Numbered from the stretch's first letter, positions 7,436-17,395 are shown. The stretch is DNA of 64,000 nt from Neobacillus drentensis NBRC 102427 (GCF_001591445.1 NZ_BCUX01000024.1:35427-99426), one strand, 5' to 3'. Notes: a model not told the origin generated them from the letters alone. Translations and numbers: made by a program.

Positions 7436-8263
7436 ATGAAGCAATTAAAATTAGTTTCGACTGTATTAATGGTGGCACTTCTCTTAGTTCTTTCCGCCTG
7501 TGGAACGAGTAAAAGTACAAGTGGTACAAAAACAACGGGTGGGGATGCAGAAAAGAAAACATTACGTGTCGTTACAGATGCTGCCTATGCACCGTTTGAA
7601 TACCAGGATAAAGGGGAAGTTGTCGGGTTTGATATCGACTTTATTAATGCAGTAGCAAAGGAAGCCGGCTATAAAATCAATGTGGAGCATGTTGGCTGGG
7701 ATCCAATCTTCGTTGAATTAGATAAGAAAATCGCCGACATTGGAATTTCCTCTATCACGATTAACGATGAAAGAAAACAAAGCTATGATTTTTCAGTACC
7801 ATACTTTTTATCAACTAACAAGATCCTCGTTCCAAAAGATAGCGACATTAAGAGTGCAGCCGATTTAAAAAATAATAAAACGATAGCTGTTCAAAATGCG
7901 ACAACTGGACAAGAAGCGGTTGAAGGTCTTTTAGGCAAAAATAGTGATAAAATTAAAAAGTTTGAAAATAATAATCTAGCAATCTTAGAACTTAAAGGCG
8001 GCGGAGCAGATGCGGTCGTTGCTGATAACACGGTTATTGAGGAATATGTAAAAAACAACCCGAAAGATAATTTCGTGGTAATTGAGGATTCAGCTGCTTT
8101 TGCTAAGGAGTTTTACGGACTCATGTTTCCAAAAGACAGCAAGATTAAAGCAGACTTTGATAAGGCTGTGAAAGCAGTTATTGATAACGGAACCTATGCA
8201 GAAGTTTACAAGAAGTGGTTTAAAGTAGAACCGGATACACAGATCCTAAAGGATCAGCAGTAA
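7436..8263 (+). CDS. Polar amino acid ABC transporter, substrate-binding lipoprotein
   Basis: This 275-residue protein has a lipoprotein signal (hydrophobic stretch then LSACG lipobox, Cys near residue 22), anchoring it outside the membrane. The mature part is a family 3 periplasmic-type binding protein: LRVVTDAAYAPFEY, GFDIDFINAVAKEAG, then DIGISSITI and DERKQSYDFSVPY. Such proteins bind glutamine, arginine, cystine or related amino acids; which one cannot be told. GGAGG precedes the ATG. Permease and ATPase genes follow after a partial terminator, a layout that usually gives excess binding protein. Confidence 0.9.
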   Translation: MKQLKLVSTVLMVALLLVLSACGTSKSTSGTKTTGGDAEKKTLRVVTDAAYAPFEYQDKGEVVGFDIDFINAVAKEAGYKINVEHVGWDPIFVELDKKIADIGISSITINDERKQSYDFSVPYFLSTNKILVPKDSDIKSAADLKNNKTIAVQNATTGQEAVEGLLGKNSDKIKKFENNNLAILELKGGGADAVVADNTVIEEYVKNNPKDNFVVIEDSAAFAKEFYGLMFPKDSKIKADFDKAVKAVIDNGTYAEVYKKWFKVEPDTQILKDQQ

Positions 8264-8274
8264 TATTGCTTAAG

Positions 8275-8316
8275 AAATTGCGTAACTCCTATTATAGCAG
8301 TTACGCAATTTTTGCT
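8275..8316 (+). terminator. Intra-operon terminator/attenuator
   Basis: A 13-bp stem (AAATTGCGTAACT with AGTTACGCAATTT) followed by TTTGCT lies between the binding-protein and permease genes. It probably limits read-through to the permease and ATPase and stabilises the upstream message. Confidence 0.75.
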
Positions 8317-8362
8317 AGTTAGATTCATATAATTAGCTTGTTGTTAATAGGGGGATTTACGT

Positions 8363-9019
8363 ATGGATTTTCGTTGGGATATTTTAGTCGAATATGCTCC
8401 TTTTTTTCTTAAGGGAACGATACTAACCATTGGGCTTTCAATCGCCAGTATTTTGATTGGTACCATTCTTGGCTTATTAGTTGGATTAGGGAAAATTATG
8501 AAAAATAAGCTCCTCGCTTGGCCTTTTACCATTTACATTACCTTTTTTCGAGGCACACCATTACTTGTTCAAATATTATTAATCCATTTTGCCGTTGTAC
8601 CTCTTTTTCTAGATAAAACAAATCCCATTTTAGCTGCTATACTTACTTTATCTTTAAATGCTGCGGCATATATTGCTGAAATCTTCCGCGCAGGAATTCA
8701 ATCGATTGATCGGGGGCAGATGGAGGCCGCTCGTTCTTTAGGGTTGAATCATGTACAAGCTATGCGGTTTATTATCCTTCCGCAAGCTTTTAAACGGATG
8801 ATTCCACCACTTGGAAATGAATTTATTGTCTTAATCAAAGAGTCATCGCTGGCAGCTTTAATTGCAGCTCCTGAACTTATGTATTGGGGACGAGCGATGC
8901 AAGGACAATATTTCCGTGTCTGGGAACCGTATATTGCGGCAGCAGTAATTTATCTAGTGTTAACACTTTCCTTAAGCTTCCTGTTAAATCTTCTTGAAAG
9001 GAGGTTGGCAACCGAATGA
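8363..9019 (+). CDS. Polar amino acid ABC transporter, permease
   Basis: A 218-residue HisM/GlnP-type permease with about five membrane segments. The coupling loop reads [20 protein letters not shown] (about residues 99-118) and continues with [15 protein letters not shown], the conserved EAA region contacting the ATPase. GGGGGA lies before the ATG. Its stop overlaps the ATPase start by four bases (ATGA), indicating translational coupling. Confidence 0.9.
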   Translation: MDFRWDILVEYAPFFLKGTILTIGLSIASILIGTILGLLVGLGKIMKNKLLAWPFTIYITFFRGTPLLVQILLIHFAVVPLFLDKTNPILAAILTLSLNAAAYIAEIFRAGIQSIDRGQMEAARSLGLNHVQAMRFIILPQAFKRMIPPLGNEFIVLIKESSLAALIAAPELMYWGRAMQGQYFRVWEPYIAAAVIYLVLTLSLSFLLNLLERRLATE

Positions 9020-9738
9020 TTCAGGTGAAGAATTTAAAAAAATCCTTTGGCAAAAACGAGGTCCTCAAGGACATCAATGTGACGGTCAAGAATCAAGAGG
9101 TAGTCGTAGTAATCGGACCATCCGGTTCCGGAAAGTCGACTTTCCTTCGCTGCATAAATATGCTGGAAACGATTACGGGTGGTCATGTCTTAATTGAAGG
9201 CATCGATTTGACTGATAAAAATACAGACATCAATAAAGTAAGAACAGAAGTGGGCATGGTGTTTCAGCAATTCAATCTTTTTCCGCATAAAAAAGTCATT
9301 GATAATATTATGCTCGCACCCATGAAAGTAAGAAATATTCCCAAAGAAAAAGCAAGGGCTAAGGGTTTGGAGCTTTTACGTAAAGTCGGCTTAGAGGAAA
9401 AAGCAGATGCCTTTCCCGACTCTTTATCTGGAGGGCAAAAGCAGCGTGTTGCGATTGCAAGGGCACTAGCCATGGAACCGAAAATTATGCTTTTTGATGA
9501 ACCAACTTCAGCGCTGGACCCAGAAATGGTCGGCGAGGTATTGGAGGTTATGAAGGACCTGGCTAAAGAAGGCATGACAATGGTGGTCGTCACACATGAA
9601 ATGGGCTTTGCCAAAGAAGTGGGCGATCGGGTGATTTTTATGGATGGCGGTTTGATTGTCGAAGAAAATGTTCCAGTTGAATTATTTGATCACCCGAAGG
9701 AAGAACGAACGAAGGCGTTTTTAAGTAAAGTACTATAA
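9016..9738 (+). CDS. Polar amino acid ABC transporter, ATP-binding protein
   Basis: A 240-residue GlnQ-type ATPase. Walker A is GPSGSGKST (near residue 34), Q-loop VFQQFNLFP, signature LSGGQKQR, Walker [14 protein letters not shown] and switch His in VVTHEMGFA. All catalytic residues are present. It drives import with the two preceding proteins and ends the operon. Confidence 0.93.
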   Translation: MIQVKNLKKSFGKNEVLKDINVTVKNQEVVVVIGPSGSGKSTFLRCINMLETITGGHVLIEGIDLTDKNTDINKVRTEVGMVFQQFNLFPHKKVIDNIMLAPMKVRNIPKEKARAKGLELLRKVGLEEKADAFPDSLSGGQKQRVAIARALAMEPKIMLFDEPTSALDPEMVGEVLEVMKDLAKEGMTMVVVTHEMGFAKEVGDRVIFMDGGLIVEENVPVELFDHPKEERTKAFLSKVL

Positions 9739-9740
9739 CC

Positions 9741-9768
9741 AAAAGGGAGGCGGAAAGGCCTCCCTTTT
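9741..9768 (+). terminator. Terminator of the ABC importer operon
   Basis: AAAAGGGAGGC pairs with GCCTCCCTTTT around GGAAAG; the T tract is contained in the stem end. Confidence 0.8.
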
Positions 9769-9808
9769 CCTATGCTAGTTTTCCTTGATTCCACTTACAC
9801 TTCATTCA

Positions 9809-10315
9809 TTATTCCACATCAAACACTTCTACGATTCGGTCTGCTTTTATCCTGTTTTGACAGAGTCTAAATAATTGTCCCAAAAATACTTCGACTTCAA
9901 ATGGTGTAGCAGGCAGTTTGATTTGAACGGTTGTTGAACCGAACATTTGCTTAAAATAGGCTTTTCTTTGGTTATTTTTTCCGTCTCGTTTTAATGGTAT
10001 GTATGACCAAACAATATATGAATCTCCGTTAATCTCTTGAATCTTTCTGATTTCAGCACAGGTAGTGGACCGGTCATGTGCATAAATGACTAAATAATAG
10101 TTGTCATTTCGATGCCAATCAATGAATACAAAATAATAGCCCGTATCGTTTTCTGGCCGGGTTACCTCATAGGCAGCTAATGTGGGTTTCCCGTTTGTCC
10201 ATTGATGGAACTTCGGCAAGCTGCCACAGGTAATTTCTAGTTTTTTAATCCCATAGGACGATGGGTTAGAGGTCTCGATACAGTTTGCTAAAAAAATAGC
10301 TTGTTCTTTTTCCAA
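9809..10315 (-). CDS. Hypothetical protein, 168 residues
   Basis: I do not recognise this protein. It has no signal peptide or membrane helix. It is rich in aromatic residues in the middle (YYFVFIDWHRNDNYYLVIY), with beta-strand-like alternation, and has four Cys that do not form an obvious metal motif. The final part (FEVEVFLGQLFRLCQNRI) looks helical. The likely start is ATG at 10315; no strong ribosome site is seen, although GAAAAAGGG-like purines are close. It stands alone between the ABC importer and the acyl-CoA dehydrogenase. Confidence 0.6.
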   Translation of the reverse strand: MEKEQAIFLANCIETSNPSSYGIKKLEITCGSLPKFHQWTNGKPTLAAYEVTRPENDTGYYFVFIDWHRNDNYYLVIYAHDRSTTCAEIRKIQEINGDSYIVWSYIPLKRDGKNNQRKAYFKQMFGSTTVQIKLPATPFEVEVFLGQLFRLCQNRIKADRIVEVFDVE

Positions 10316-10470
10316 CGAAGATTTCCCCTTTATGCATTTGAACCAATTATACGTTGAAAGTAGATTAAAAGGAAAGGATGTCCAAAATCAGCCTAAACTT
10401 ATTTTTTACTGCAATGGAAAATGATATACTTTATTTATTGATTATTCTGAAAAATAGGAGGTTTCCCAAT

Positions 10471-12150
10471 TTGAATTTTTATAAAGACGATGTACATTTT
10501 CAAGAATTGGTTAAAGAGTTACTCGATCCAGCCTTTTTCGAATTTGCAGACAAGGAACTGACAGTCTTTGGTGAGAAATGTGCTACTGATATTGATGCCC
10601 GGGCCAGGTTTACGGACCGGGAAGGACAGCCGCGCTTAAACAAATACGATGCGTACGGTGAAGATATTTCTGAAGTTTGGGTGAACGAAGGCTACAGGAG
10701 AACCGTTGAGGAAACTTACAATACCGGAATTGTCGGATATGTCCATAAAGAAATTCCAGCCCTCGGGGAAAAGGGAAATTACATTTACTCTTATGCACAA
10801 GGGTATCTGCTCTCACAAACAGAACCGGGATTCTATTGTCCCGTCACCTTGTCGATGGCCACTGCTTATTTACTTACCCAATATGCTTCTGACGAAATGA
10901 AGGAGCGGTTTTTGCCGCATGTTCTTTCAACAGGTGAGGTCCCACTCTATGAGGGAGCGACATTTTTAACAGAGCGCCAGGGCGGCTCTGATGTTGGCGC
11001 AAATGAAACAAAGGCTATTGAAGACGGTGACCACTTCAAACTTTATGGAGAAAAATACTTTGCCTCCAATGCTGGTATGTGCGGGGTGGCCATGGTTTTA
11101 GCACGGAAAGAAGAGGCGCCGTCCGGGACAAAGGGGCTGACTTTGTTTGCTGTTCCCTGGCATAAACCGGATGGCTCACTTAATGGAATTCGGATACGAC
11201 GCTTAAAGGATAAGCTAGGCGTCAGGGCCGTCCCTTCTGCGGAGGTAGAATTTGAAGGCGCCGACGCTTTTGTGGTTGGCGATCCGGCGAAAGGCTTTTA
11301 CTATATGATGGAAGCTCTTAATCTCTCAAGAGTCTGCAATGCTGTTGCCTCTTTAGGAATTATGAGAAGGGCCTATCATGAAGCAAAAGAGTATGCCTAT
11401 AGAAGGGATGCGTTTGGAAGTAAACTCGTTGACTATCCAATGATCAAGGACACGCTGACACGTCTGGCTGTAAAGCTGGAAATTGAAACCCGGACCGTTT
11501 TCACCTATCTTCCATTGTTTGAGCGGGTCATGAATAATCAAGCAAGTCAGAAAGAAACTATTCTCAATCGACTCTATATCGCCCTTTTGAAAAAAGAAAC
11601 AGCAGAACAAGCAATTCATTTTTCACACGAAGTGATTGAGATACACGGTGGGAATGGATATATCGAAGACTTCGTTACTCCGAGACTATTACGGGATGCC
11701 CAGGTCCTGACTGTCTGGGAAGGAACTGCCAATATTCTTGGGTTGGAGGTTCTAAGGTTAATCGAGAAGTATAAAGCAGAGGAACTGTTTTTAGAAGAGA
11801 TGACTCAACGCTTACGGGGGGTTGCTCATTTGCCTTCTGAGTGGACTTATTTGATAGAAAATAAATTAATTCAATTACAAAACTTATCGAAATCATTACG
11901 TACGGCATCTACCGACCATAAAACCTTTCACTCGAAAAAGGCAGCCGAACTTATGGTGAAAATTTTTGAGAGTATTGTCGCACTGGAACAGGCAGCAAGT
12001 GGTGACCGTCGTGCGATCAAGGTAATGGAGGTATTTTTAGAGGAAACCTGGAAGTCTGCTTACTTATTTAATGAAGAAATGAGAACAGTCAATTATTTTG
12101 ATGAAATTGTGTTGAATATAAAGAGTGAGAAACCGGTGACGGCAAGATAA
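10471..12150 (+). CDS. Acyl-CoA dehydrogenase, AidB-like large subfamily
   Basis: A 559-residue flavoprotein with the acyl-CoA dehydrogenase core: MATAYLLTQYAS, then FLTERQGGSDVGANE for flavin contact near residue 170, RIRRLKDKLGVRAVPSAEV, and EIHGGNGYIEDFVTPRLLRD with TVWEGTANILGLE near residue 425. The length, N-terminal extension and WEGTANI match the AidB/isovaleryl-CoA-like group rather than 380-residue enzymes. Some AidB proteins protect DNA against alkylation, others oxidise acyl-CoA, so substrate is open. The frame opens 31 codons earlier, but AGGAGG nine bases before TTG at 10471 sets the start. TATACT at about 10424 may be its -10. Confidence 0.85.
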   Translation: MNFYKDDVHFQELVKELLDPAFFEFADKELTVFGEKCATDIDARARFTDREGQPRLNKYDAYGEDISEVWVNEGYRRTVEETYNTGIVGYVHKEIPALGEKGNYIYSYAQGYLLSQTEPGFYCPVTLSMATAYLLTQYASDEMKERFLPHVLSTGEVPLYEGATFLTERQGGSDVGANETKAIEDGDHFKLYGEKYFASNAGMCGVAMVLARKEEAPSGTKGLTLFAVPWHKPDGSLNGIRIRRLKDKLGVRAVPSAEVEFEGADAFVVGDPAKGFYYMMEALNLSRVCNAVASLGIMRRAYHEAKEYAYRRDAFGSKLVDYPMIKDTLTRLAVKLEIETRTVFTYLPLFERVMNNQASQKETILNRLYIALLKKETAEQAIHFSHEVIEIHGGNGYIEDFVTPRLLRDAQVLTVWEGTANILGLEVLRLIEKYKAEELFLEEMTQRLRGVAHLPSEWTYLIENKLIQLQNLSKSLRTASTDHKTFHSKKAAELMVKIFESIVALEQAASGDRRAIKVMEVFLEETWKSAYLFNEEMRTVNYFDEIVLNIKSEKPVTAR

Positions 12151-12234
12151 ATGATCACTAGTTAGGCTTGCCATTAAGGTGGCAGGCTTATTTTCCGCTT
12201 ATAAATGATGGGGTTTCCAATTAATATCCAGTAA

Positions 12235-12402
12235 ATGTCGTAAGTTTTGGAAAATATGTAATAAGCCACTGAAAATATGTAATAAGTTCCGAAAAAGATG
12301 TAATAAGAGTCCGAGAATATGTAATAAGTTCCGAAAAAGATGTAATAAGAGTCCGAGAATATGTAATAAGTCCCGAAACATATGTAATATGTCTCCAAAA
12401 TG
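12235..12402. repeat. Array of eight 21-bp direct repeats
   Basis: Eight units begin exactly every 21 bp (12235, 12256, 12277, 12298, 12319, 12340, 12361, 12382). The conserved core is ATGTAATAAG, degenerate in the first and last units; the remaining 11 bp alternate between TTCCGAAAAAG-like and AGTCCGAGAAT-like forms. The array fills most of the 400-bp gap before the dynamin-like gene. The period is two helical turns and a multiple of three, so a minus-strand frame runs through it encoding a YYIFxxx heptad; that frame looks incidental. There are no spacers as in CRISPR. Confidence 0.9.
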
Positions 12403-12551
12403 AAATACTATTGTCATCTTTTTTAAAAATTGCTCTGTTAGAATCGTATAATTGGGACTTATAATCAGATAATTGGTCGAATAGTATATAGAATAATTAG
12501 GCCTCTTTTCCATAAGAATGACAGAGAGTGGTTGTAATTGGAGGGAAAGAT

Positions 12552-15305
12552 ATGACGTTAGAGACACAATTAAAACAGAAAACGTATTATGAAATGTTCA
12601 TTAATGAACATGAAAATATTCATCCGATTCAGGTGCTTGGTGAATTGTTTCAGGAAGAAGCGGTAAAGGACCTACCTGATTTATCCACGATTCGTTACGC
12701 GCAGGGTGAAGTATATTTCCATCATAAAGATTATGAGGCTGCCATTTTTAAGTGGGAGAATATTATCAATGAACTGGAACCGTGGGCGAAGAAAAATACA
12801 GCCGATGCTTATTATGAGTTAGGTCTATTATCAACGGCCGAAGATCTCTATTGTGCGATTGCGACTAATAATCTCACTTTAAATACAGAAGTAGCCTTAC
12901 AATTATTTTCGTTGTATATCGAGCGTGGAAAGCTCGACTTAGCCTTAGCCGTGATTAAAAAAACAATCATCTCAAACCCGGATTATCCGAATGTAACAGA
13001 AATCGCGCGTAACTTTTTTGAGGAGCAGCAGGACTGGAATCATGCAGTTGAACTGGCAATAAACGAAGCAAAACGAACAGAATCATTAGAGTGGTATGAA
13101 ATGCTTATTTCTTACGTGGAAAAGGGTGTGACAAGAAATCATGCGCCGAGTTATTTTTCCCAGGCATTATTTGAATTGTTCAGCCTGAATAAACCAATAT
13201 TTGAAAGACTTGTTTCTACACTTTGGGACAGCTATAAGAATGATGAATCGTATTTTACCTGGATTAGAGAAATGAACCAACTGTTATTAAATCTGGATAT
13301 CAACCAATCAGGAAACTTATCTGTTCTTTCGGGCCATCATAAGGAAGCATTTTTTAATTTAATTGATGGTAGGTATTTCATTAAAAGTCTGCAGGATTTT
13401 ATTCCCGACTTCCTGACCAACTGGTTACGACTAGCGGATCGTAAAGATACCGTGCTTGCAGCCGCGGCTGTTCTCTCATGGAATGAGCTTTTTCCGGCTA
13501 GCATCAGTATGTCAATCGTAAGTGATGCTGAAAAATTAATTAGCATGACGGAATCTGATATGGACGAATTAGAAGAGTGCCTGACACTATTTCATGCGAT
13601 AACGAATTGGGCACAATCGAGTGAGATGGGTGAGAATCATCGTGTAAAATGGATTGTCCAGAAGTTAGTCGATTTTGACACGCAGCATCTTCTTATTACC
13701 GGGTTAGGCGGAAGTGGGAAATCGACGTTTGTTAACTTAGTGCTTGGAGAAGATTTACAGGACAGTCCAACCTCTTCGTTGGTGATGTTTAAAGATTCAA
13801 CGGAAGAAGAAATCACGGAAATTACAGACCGAGAGATTACAAGTTTATCCGGTTTTTCCGATTTTCAAGAACGGATGGACCGCCGCCGTAATGCCTTGGA
13901 ATCGATGATTGAATTTAAGCGCCCAAATGCCTTTTTGCAGGAAAATAAGGTTGCGCTCATTGATACTCCCGGATTAAAAGGAAACTATAATGACTCCTAT
14001 GAAGTATTGAAGAATCTGCAATTGGCCGATACCGTCTTGTTTGTACTCGATGCCAACGCACCGTTTACAGATAAGGAACGAACAGTCCTTGCGAAAATCC
14101 AAGAGTTAGCACCTGATATTCCTGTCCATTTTCTGCTCAGTAAGACGGATACGCTAGTCAATGAGCAAGAAGCGATAAGAGTTTTCGATGAAACCAGGAC
14201 GAGAATTCAATCCTATTTACCTGATGCGGAAGTGTTCGCTTTTTCTTCGCAATATGAAAGCAGCCAACAGTTAAAGGACTTAAAAGAGTTTATCCAATCG
14301 ATTAAAAATACAAGAAACATCGAAGACAAACGTCTGGCAAAGCTATTATTCTTTATCCGAACCACAATCGCCGGTCTCATGCAAAAACGGCTGGAAGTTG
14401 AAAATCAATTGGTAGAATCGGTCCGCTGGAACGAGGAAATGCTACAGAAGTTAACGGGTGCCGTTAATCAATTGAAGGATACGGAGACACAAAAAACAAA
14501 AGCCGTTGTACAGTCATACCGTGCCATCAAAGAGACAATCGAAAAGGATATTGCAGTGACCGTTCCAAAAATGCTTCAAGAGTGTTCTACTTCTATAAAA
14601 GAAGACAGCAATTTTAGCAAGATTCACTTAGAACTTAATGATGAGATGAATAAAAGACTAGAGGAGTACCTAGATCAGACAGTACTGCCTAAATATTACC
14701 GCTTGCTCCAAGAGTGGATTGAGGGCTGTAATGAGGAGTTCGTGCAGAGTCAGGAATTTTTGAATGAAATCGGTGAAAGTTTTAATCACATGTATGGGGA
14801 AGAACGCCTCGTCCTTGATTGTGATTTCAAGGTGCTTGATGATTGGCACCGCGATACTGATCGAATGACAAGTCGCTTCCAACTGGAAACGATCAATATT
14901 CTACTGCGCAGAACACCTTCGCAATTTTTACTAAAAAGCGCTGGGAAGTTGTTTGGTGCCCTGTCACAAAATAAGGCACTCCTCTTTAATAAATACAAAG
15001 CTTTTGTAGAAAATGAGGATTATATTGAGGCTATTTCAGCAGTCAATCAACAGTTTTTCCGGCAATTTGAGCTGTTTGAAAAATCATTGGAACGAGATGT
15101 TATCCTATTTTTCAAGAATCCATTGAATTTGTTAAATCGTTCAGCGGAAGAAGCTCGTTCAGGAATTCAGACGAACCAAGAAATGCTGACGAATATGAAT
15201 ACCAATCCTGAAATGTTCCGCGATCCTTTAACGCTGTTTGAAGTTAGGCTGCGTCAATTTGAATGGATGACCGTAGCAGGCAAAGGCATGCAAACCATAT
15301 ACTAA
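12552..15305 (+). CDS. Large dynamin-like GTPase with helical-repeat N-terminus
   Basis: A 917-residue protein. Residues 1-370 look like alpha-helical TPR-type repeats (for example IRYAQGEVYFHHKDYEAAIF). A G domain follows: P-loop GLGGSGKST at 384-392, DTPG at 471-474, SKTD at 530-533 as the N/TKxD motif. A long charged helical region after 590 is typical of dynamin-like stalks, with no clear membrane helix. Bacterial dynamins remodel membranes in stress and phage defence; the specific role here is unknown. GGAGGG six bases before ATG at 12552 sets the start. It is a single-gene unit behind the repeat array. Confidence 0.75.
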   Translation: MTLETQLKQKTYYEMFINEHENIHPIQVLGELFQEEAVKDLPDLSTIRYAQGEVYFHHKDYEAAIFKWENIINELEPWAKKNTADAYYELGLLSTAEDLYCAIATNNLTLNTEVALQLFSLYIERGKLDLALAVIKKTIISNPDYPNVTEIARNFFEEQQDWNHAVELAINEAKRTESLEWYEMLISYVEKGVTRNHAPSYFSQALFELFSLNKPIFERLVSTLWDSYKNDESYFTWIREMNQLLLNLDINQSGNLSVLSGHHKEAFFNLIDGRYFIKSLQDFIPDFLTNWLRLADRKDTVLAAAAVLSWNELFPASISMSIVSDAEKLISMTESDMDELEECLTLFHAITNWAQSSEMGENHRVKWIVQKLVDFDTQHLLITGLGGSGKSTFVNLVLGEDLQDSPTSSLVMFKDSTEEEITEITDREITSLSGFSDFQERMDRRRNALESMIEFKRPNAFLQENKVALIDTPGLKGNYNDSYEVLKNLQLADTVLFVLDANAPFTDKERTVLAKIQELAPDIPVHFLLSKTDTLVNEQEAIRVFDETRTRIQSYLPDAEVFAFSSQYESSQQLKDLKEFIQSIKNTRNIEDKRLAKLLFFIRTTIAGLMQKRLEVENQLVESVRWNEEMLQKLTGAVNQLKDTETQKTKAVVQSYRAIKETIEKDIAVTVPKMLQECSTSIKEDSNFSKIHLELNDEMNKRLEEYLDQTVLPKYYRLLQEWIEGCNEEFVQSQEFLNEIGESFNHMYGEERLVLDCDFKVLDDWHRDTDRMTSRFQLETINILLRRTPSQFLLKSAGKLFGALSQNKALLFNKYKAFVENEDYIEAISAVNQQFFRQFELFEKSLERDVILFFKNPLNLLNRSAEEARSGIQTNQEMLTNMNTNPEMFRDPLTLFEVRLRQFEWMTVAGKGMQTIY

Positions 15306-15314
15306 CTGTCCAGA

Positions 15315-15346
15315 AGAAGGAGGATGTCCACATACATCCTCCTTCT
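15315..15346 (+). terminator. Terminator of the dynamin-like gene
   Basis: AGAAGGAGGATGT pairs perfectly with ACATCCTCCTTCT over a 6-nt loop; the following T tract is modest (CTTCATTTT). Confidence 0.65.
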
Positions 15347-15441
15347 CTTCATTTTAGAAAAAATTGTCGTTGAAATTCCTTTGCCCAAATTCCAATAAAA
15401 TGGTAGCCTAGTAATAATCTGCTTTAAAGGAGGGAAAACGA

Positions 15442-16662
15442 GTGATTAAGGTAACGGGTACACAAACTGCAGCAAAAGTATTTTCCAACTACCCGCAGGA
15501 AACTGCTCTTGAGCAAATTCAAGAGTTGTGCAATCAAGCTTTTTTAAAGGACACAAAGATTAGTATTATGCCAGACTATCATGCTGGAAAAGGTTGTGTG
15601 ATTGGAACGACCATCCAGCTTCAGGATAAGGTTGTGCCGAACCTTGTTGGTGTTGACGTAGGCTGCGGCGTGTTAACTGTTAAGCTGCAGGATAAAAAAG
15701 TTGATTTTAATAAGTTGGATCAAGTGATCCGTACGTTTGTCCCGAGTGGACAGGAGATTCATACCGATGAAACAGTCGGGTTTATAAATACGAATTTTCC
15801 CGCCATTCAAGAATTTAAGGCAGAGCATATATTGAGTGAGGATCGAAGCCGTTATAGTTTAGGGACGCTGGGCGGAGGTAACCATTTTATTGAAGTCTCA
15901 GTTGATTCCAATGGCTATCACTATTTAACCATACACACCGGAAGCCGCTATGTTGGGGCGAAGATCGCCACCTATTATCAAAAAGTAGCTATCTCAAACC
16001 TTCGTCAGCAGGATTTAACTGATGCCATTGACCAATTGAAGGCACAAGGACGTCAAAAGGAAATCCAAGCAATGATTCAAAGCTATAAAGAAAAGAATCC
16101 TGTCATTCCGAATGATCTCGCCTATTTAGAAGGAGAGGATTTTGATCACTATATACATGACATGAAGTTAGCCCAAGCCTTTGCAAAAGCAAACCGCGAA
16201 GAAATTGCCAGAGCGATTACGGAAAATATGGGATTTGAGGAGAATGACCGCTTTGATACGGTCCACAATTATATCGACACCGAGAACTTGATTTTACGAA
16301 AAGGGGCCGTTTCCGCGCAAAGAAGAGAACGACTTATTATTCCGATAAATATGAGAGACGGGTCGATTTTAGCCGTCGGTAAAGGGAATGAGGATTGGAA
16401 TTATTCGGCACCGCATGGGGCAGGCCGCGTCTTGAGCAGGACGAAAGCGATGAAAACTCTCAACATGGACGACTTTCATCAAACAATGAAGGGTGTCTGG
16501 ACAACATCTGTTTCAGAAGAAACCTTAGATGAGGCACCAATGGCCTATAAGTCCATGAATGAAATTTTGGAAAAGGTCGAAGAAACCGTTGAGATTGCTG
16601 AATTCATTAAACCGGTCTATAAAGCGAGTGAAAAGTTTACACTTGGTCGATTTAAAAAATGA
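15442..16662 (+). CDS. rtcB: RtcB-family RNA ligase
   Basis: A 406-residue RtcB homologue. The metal-binding and catalytic segments are visible: MPDYHAGKGCVIG (near 45), VGVDVGCGVL (near 74), GTLGGGNHFIEV (near 146), TIHTGSR, and SAPHGAGRVLSR (near 317) with the His that becomes guanylylated. RtcB joins 2',3'-cyclic phosphate or 3'-phosphate RNA ends to 5'-OH ends with GTP and Mn2+; in bacteria it is thought to repair cleaved tRNA or rRNA. No archease gene is adjacent. AAGGAGG precedes a GTG start. The two-component genes follow at once. Confidence 0.9.
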   Translation: MIKVTGTQTAAKVFSNYPQETALEQIQELCNQAFLKDTKISIMPDYHAGKGCVIGTTIQLQDKVVPNLVGVDVGCGVLTVKLQDKKVDFNKLDQVIRTFVPSGQEIHTDETVGFINTNFPAIQEFKAEHILSEDRSRYSLGTLGGGNHFIEVSVDSNGYHYLTIHTGSRYVGAKIATYYQKVAISNLRQQDLTDAIDQLKAQGRQKEIQAMIQSYKEKNPVIPNDLAYLEGEDFDHYIHDMKLAQAFAKANREEIARAITENMGFEENDRFDTVHNYIDTENLILRKGAVSAQRRERLIIPINMRDGSILAVGKGNEDWNYSAPHGAGRVLSRTKAMKTLNMDDFHQTMKGVWTTSVSEETLDEAPMAYKSMNEILEKVEETVEIAEFIKPVYKASEKFTLGRFKK

Positions 16663-16696
16663 TAGAGCTAACAAAGGGGAACGGGTGGGGGAAAAG

Positions 16697-17395
16697 ATGA
16701 AACATAAAATATTATTAGTTGAAGATGACGTGGCCATTAGTGAAATGGTTCAAGGTCAATTTGCCAAAGAAGGTTTTGAAGTGATACCGGCATTCGATGG
16801 GGAAGAGGCACTAGAGGTGTTTGCAGCAGATACGTTTGACTTGATTCTTCTTGACTTAATGCTGCCCAAACTTGATGGTATGGAATTTTTAAAGATCATT
16901 CGCGAGAAAAGTATGATTCCAGTTCTGATCATGTCAGCAAAGGATGGAGACTTGGATAAAGCATTAGGGTTAGGCTTTGGGGCGGATGATTATATTGCGA
17001 AGCCATTTTCGATGATTGAACTAACAGCAAGGGTAAAAGCAGCCATTAGAAGAGCGACCGACTATTCCCGTACAGAACAAAAGCAAGCGAAAAAAGTGCT
17101 GATTGTTGGAAATCTGAAGATAGACTTAGATAATTTTTCGGCACAGAAAAACGGAAAAGAAATAAAGTTAACAGCCAAAGAGTTTCATATTTTAAAGCTA
17201 TTTATCTCTCATCCAAGCCGTGTCTATACAAAGGCACAAATTTATAGTTTAGTCTGGGAAGATGAGTATTATGGTGATGAAAATGTGATTAACGTCCATA
17301 TGAGACGGCTGCGGGAAAAAATTGAAGATGACCCCTCCTCTCCCCAATATATCAAAACATTATGGGGAATTGGCTATAAGCTTGGAGAGTTTTAA
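16697..17395 (+). CDS. OmpR/PhoB-family response regulator
   Basis: A 232-residue regulator. The receiver domain has acidic pair EDD, phospho-acceptor Asp in LILLDLMLPKLDG, and Lys in YIAKPF. The winged-helix C-terminus includes KLTAKEFHILKLFI and VINVHMRRLREKIEDD. The open frame extends upstream into rtcB; the ATG at 16697 with GGTGGGGG before it gives the canonical KHKILLVEDD start. It overlaps no gene and touches the kinase gene (stop TAA, then ATGATG). With the following kinase and ABC genes it resembles B. subtilis ycbLMNO. Confidence 0.9.
   Translation: MKHKILLVEDDVAISEMVQGQFAKEGFEVIPAFDGEEALEVFAADTFDLILLDLMLPKLDGMEFLKIIREKSMIPVLIMSAKDGDLDKALGLGFGADDYIAKPFSMIELTARVKAAIRRATDYSRTEQKQAKKVLIVGNLKIDLDNFSAQKNGKEIKLTAKEFHILKLFISHPSRVYTKAQIYSLVWEDEYYGDENVINVHMRRLREKIEDDPSSPQYIKTLWGIGYKLGEF

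Noticed and set aside
12235..12402. CRISPR array
   Set aside because: Conserved cores are about 10 bp, the unit is 21 bp, there are no unique 30-bp spacers and no cas genes.
12174..12567. Minus-strand open frames with YYIFxxx heptads or similar
   Set aside because: They are created by the 21-bp repeats (21 is a multiple of three) and have no ribosome site.
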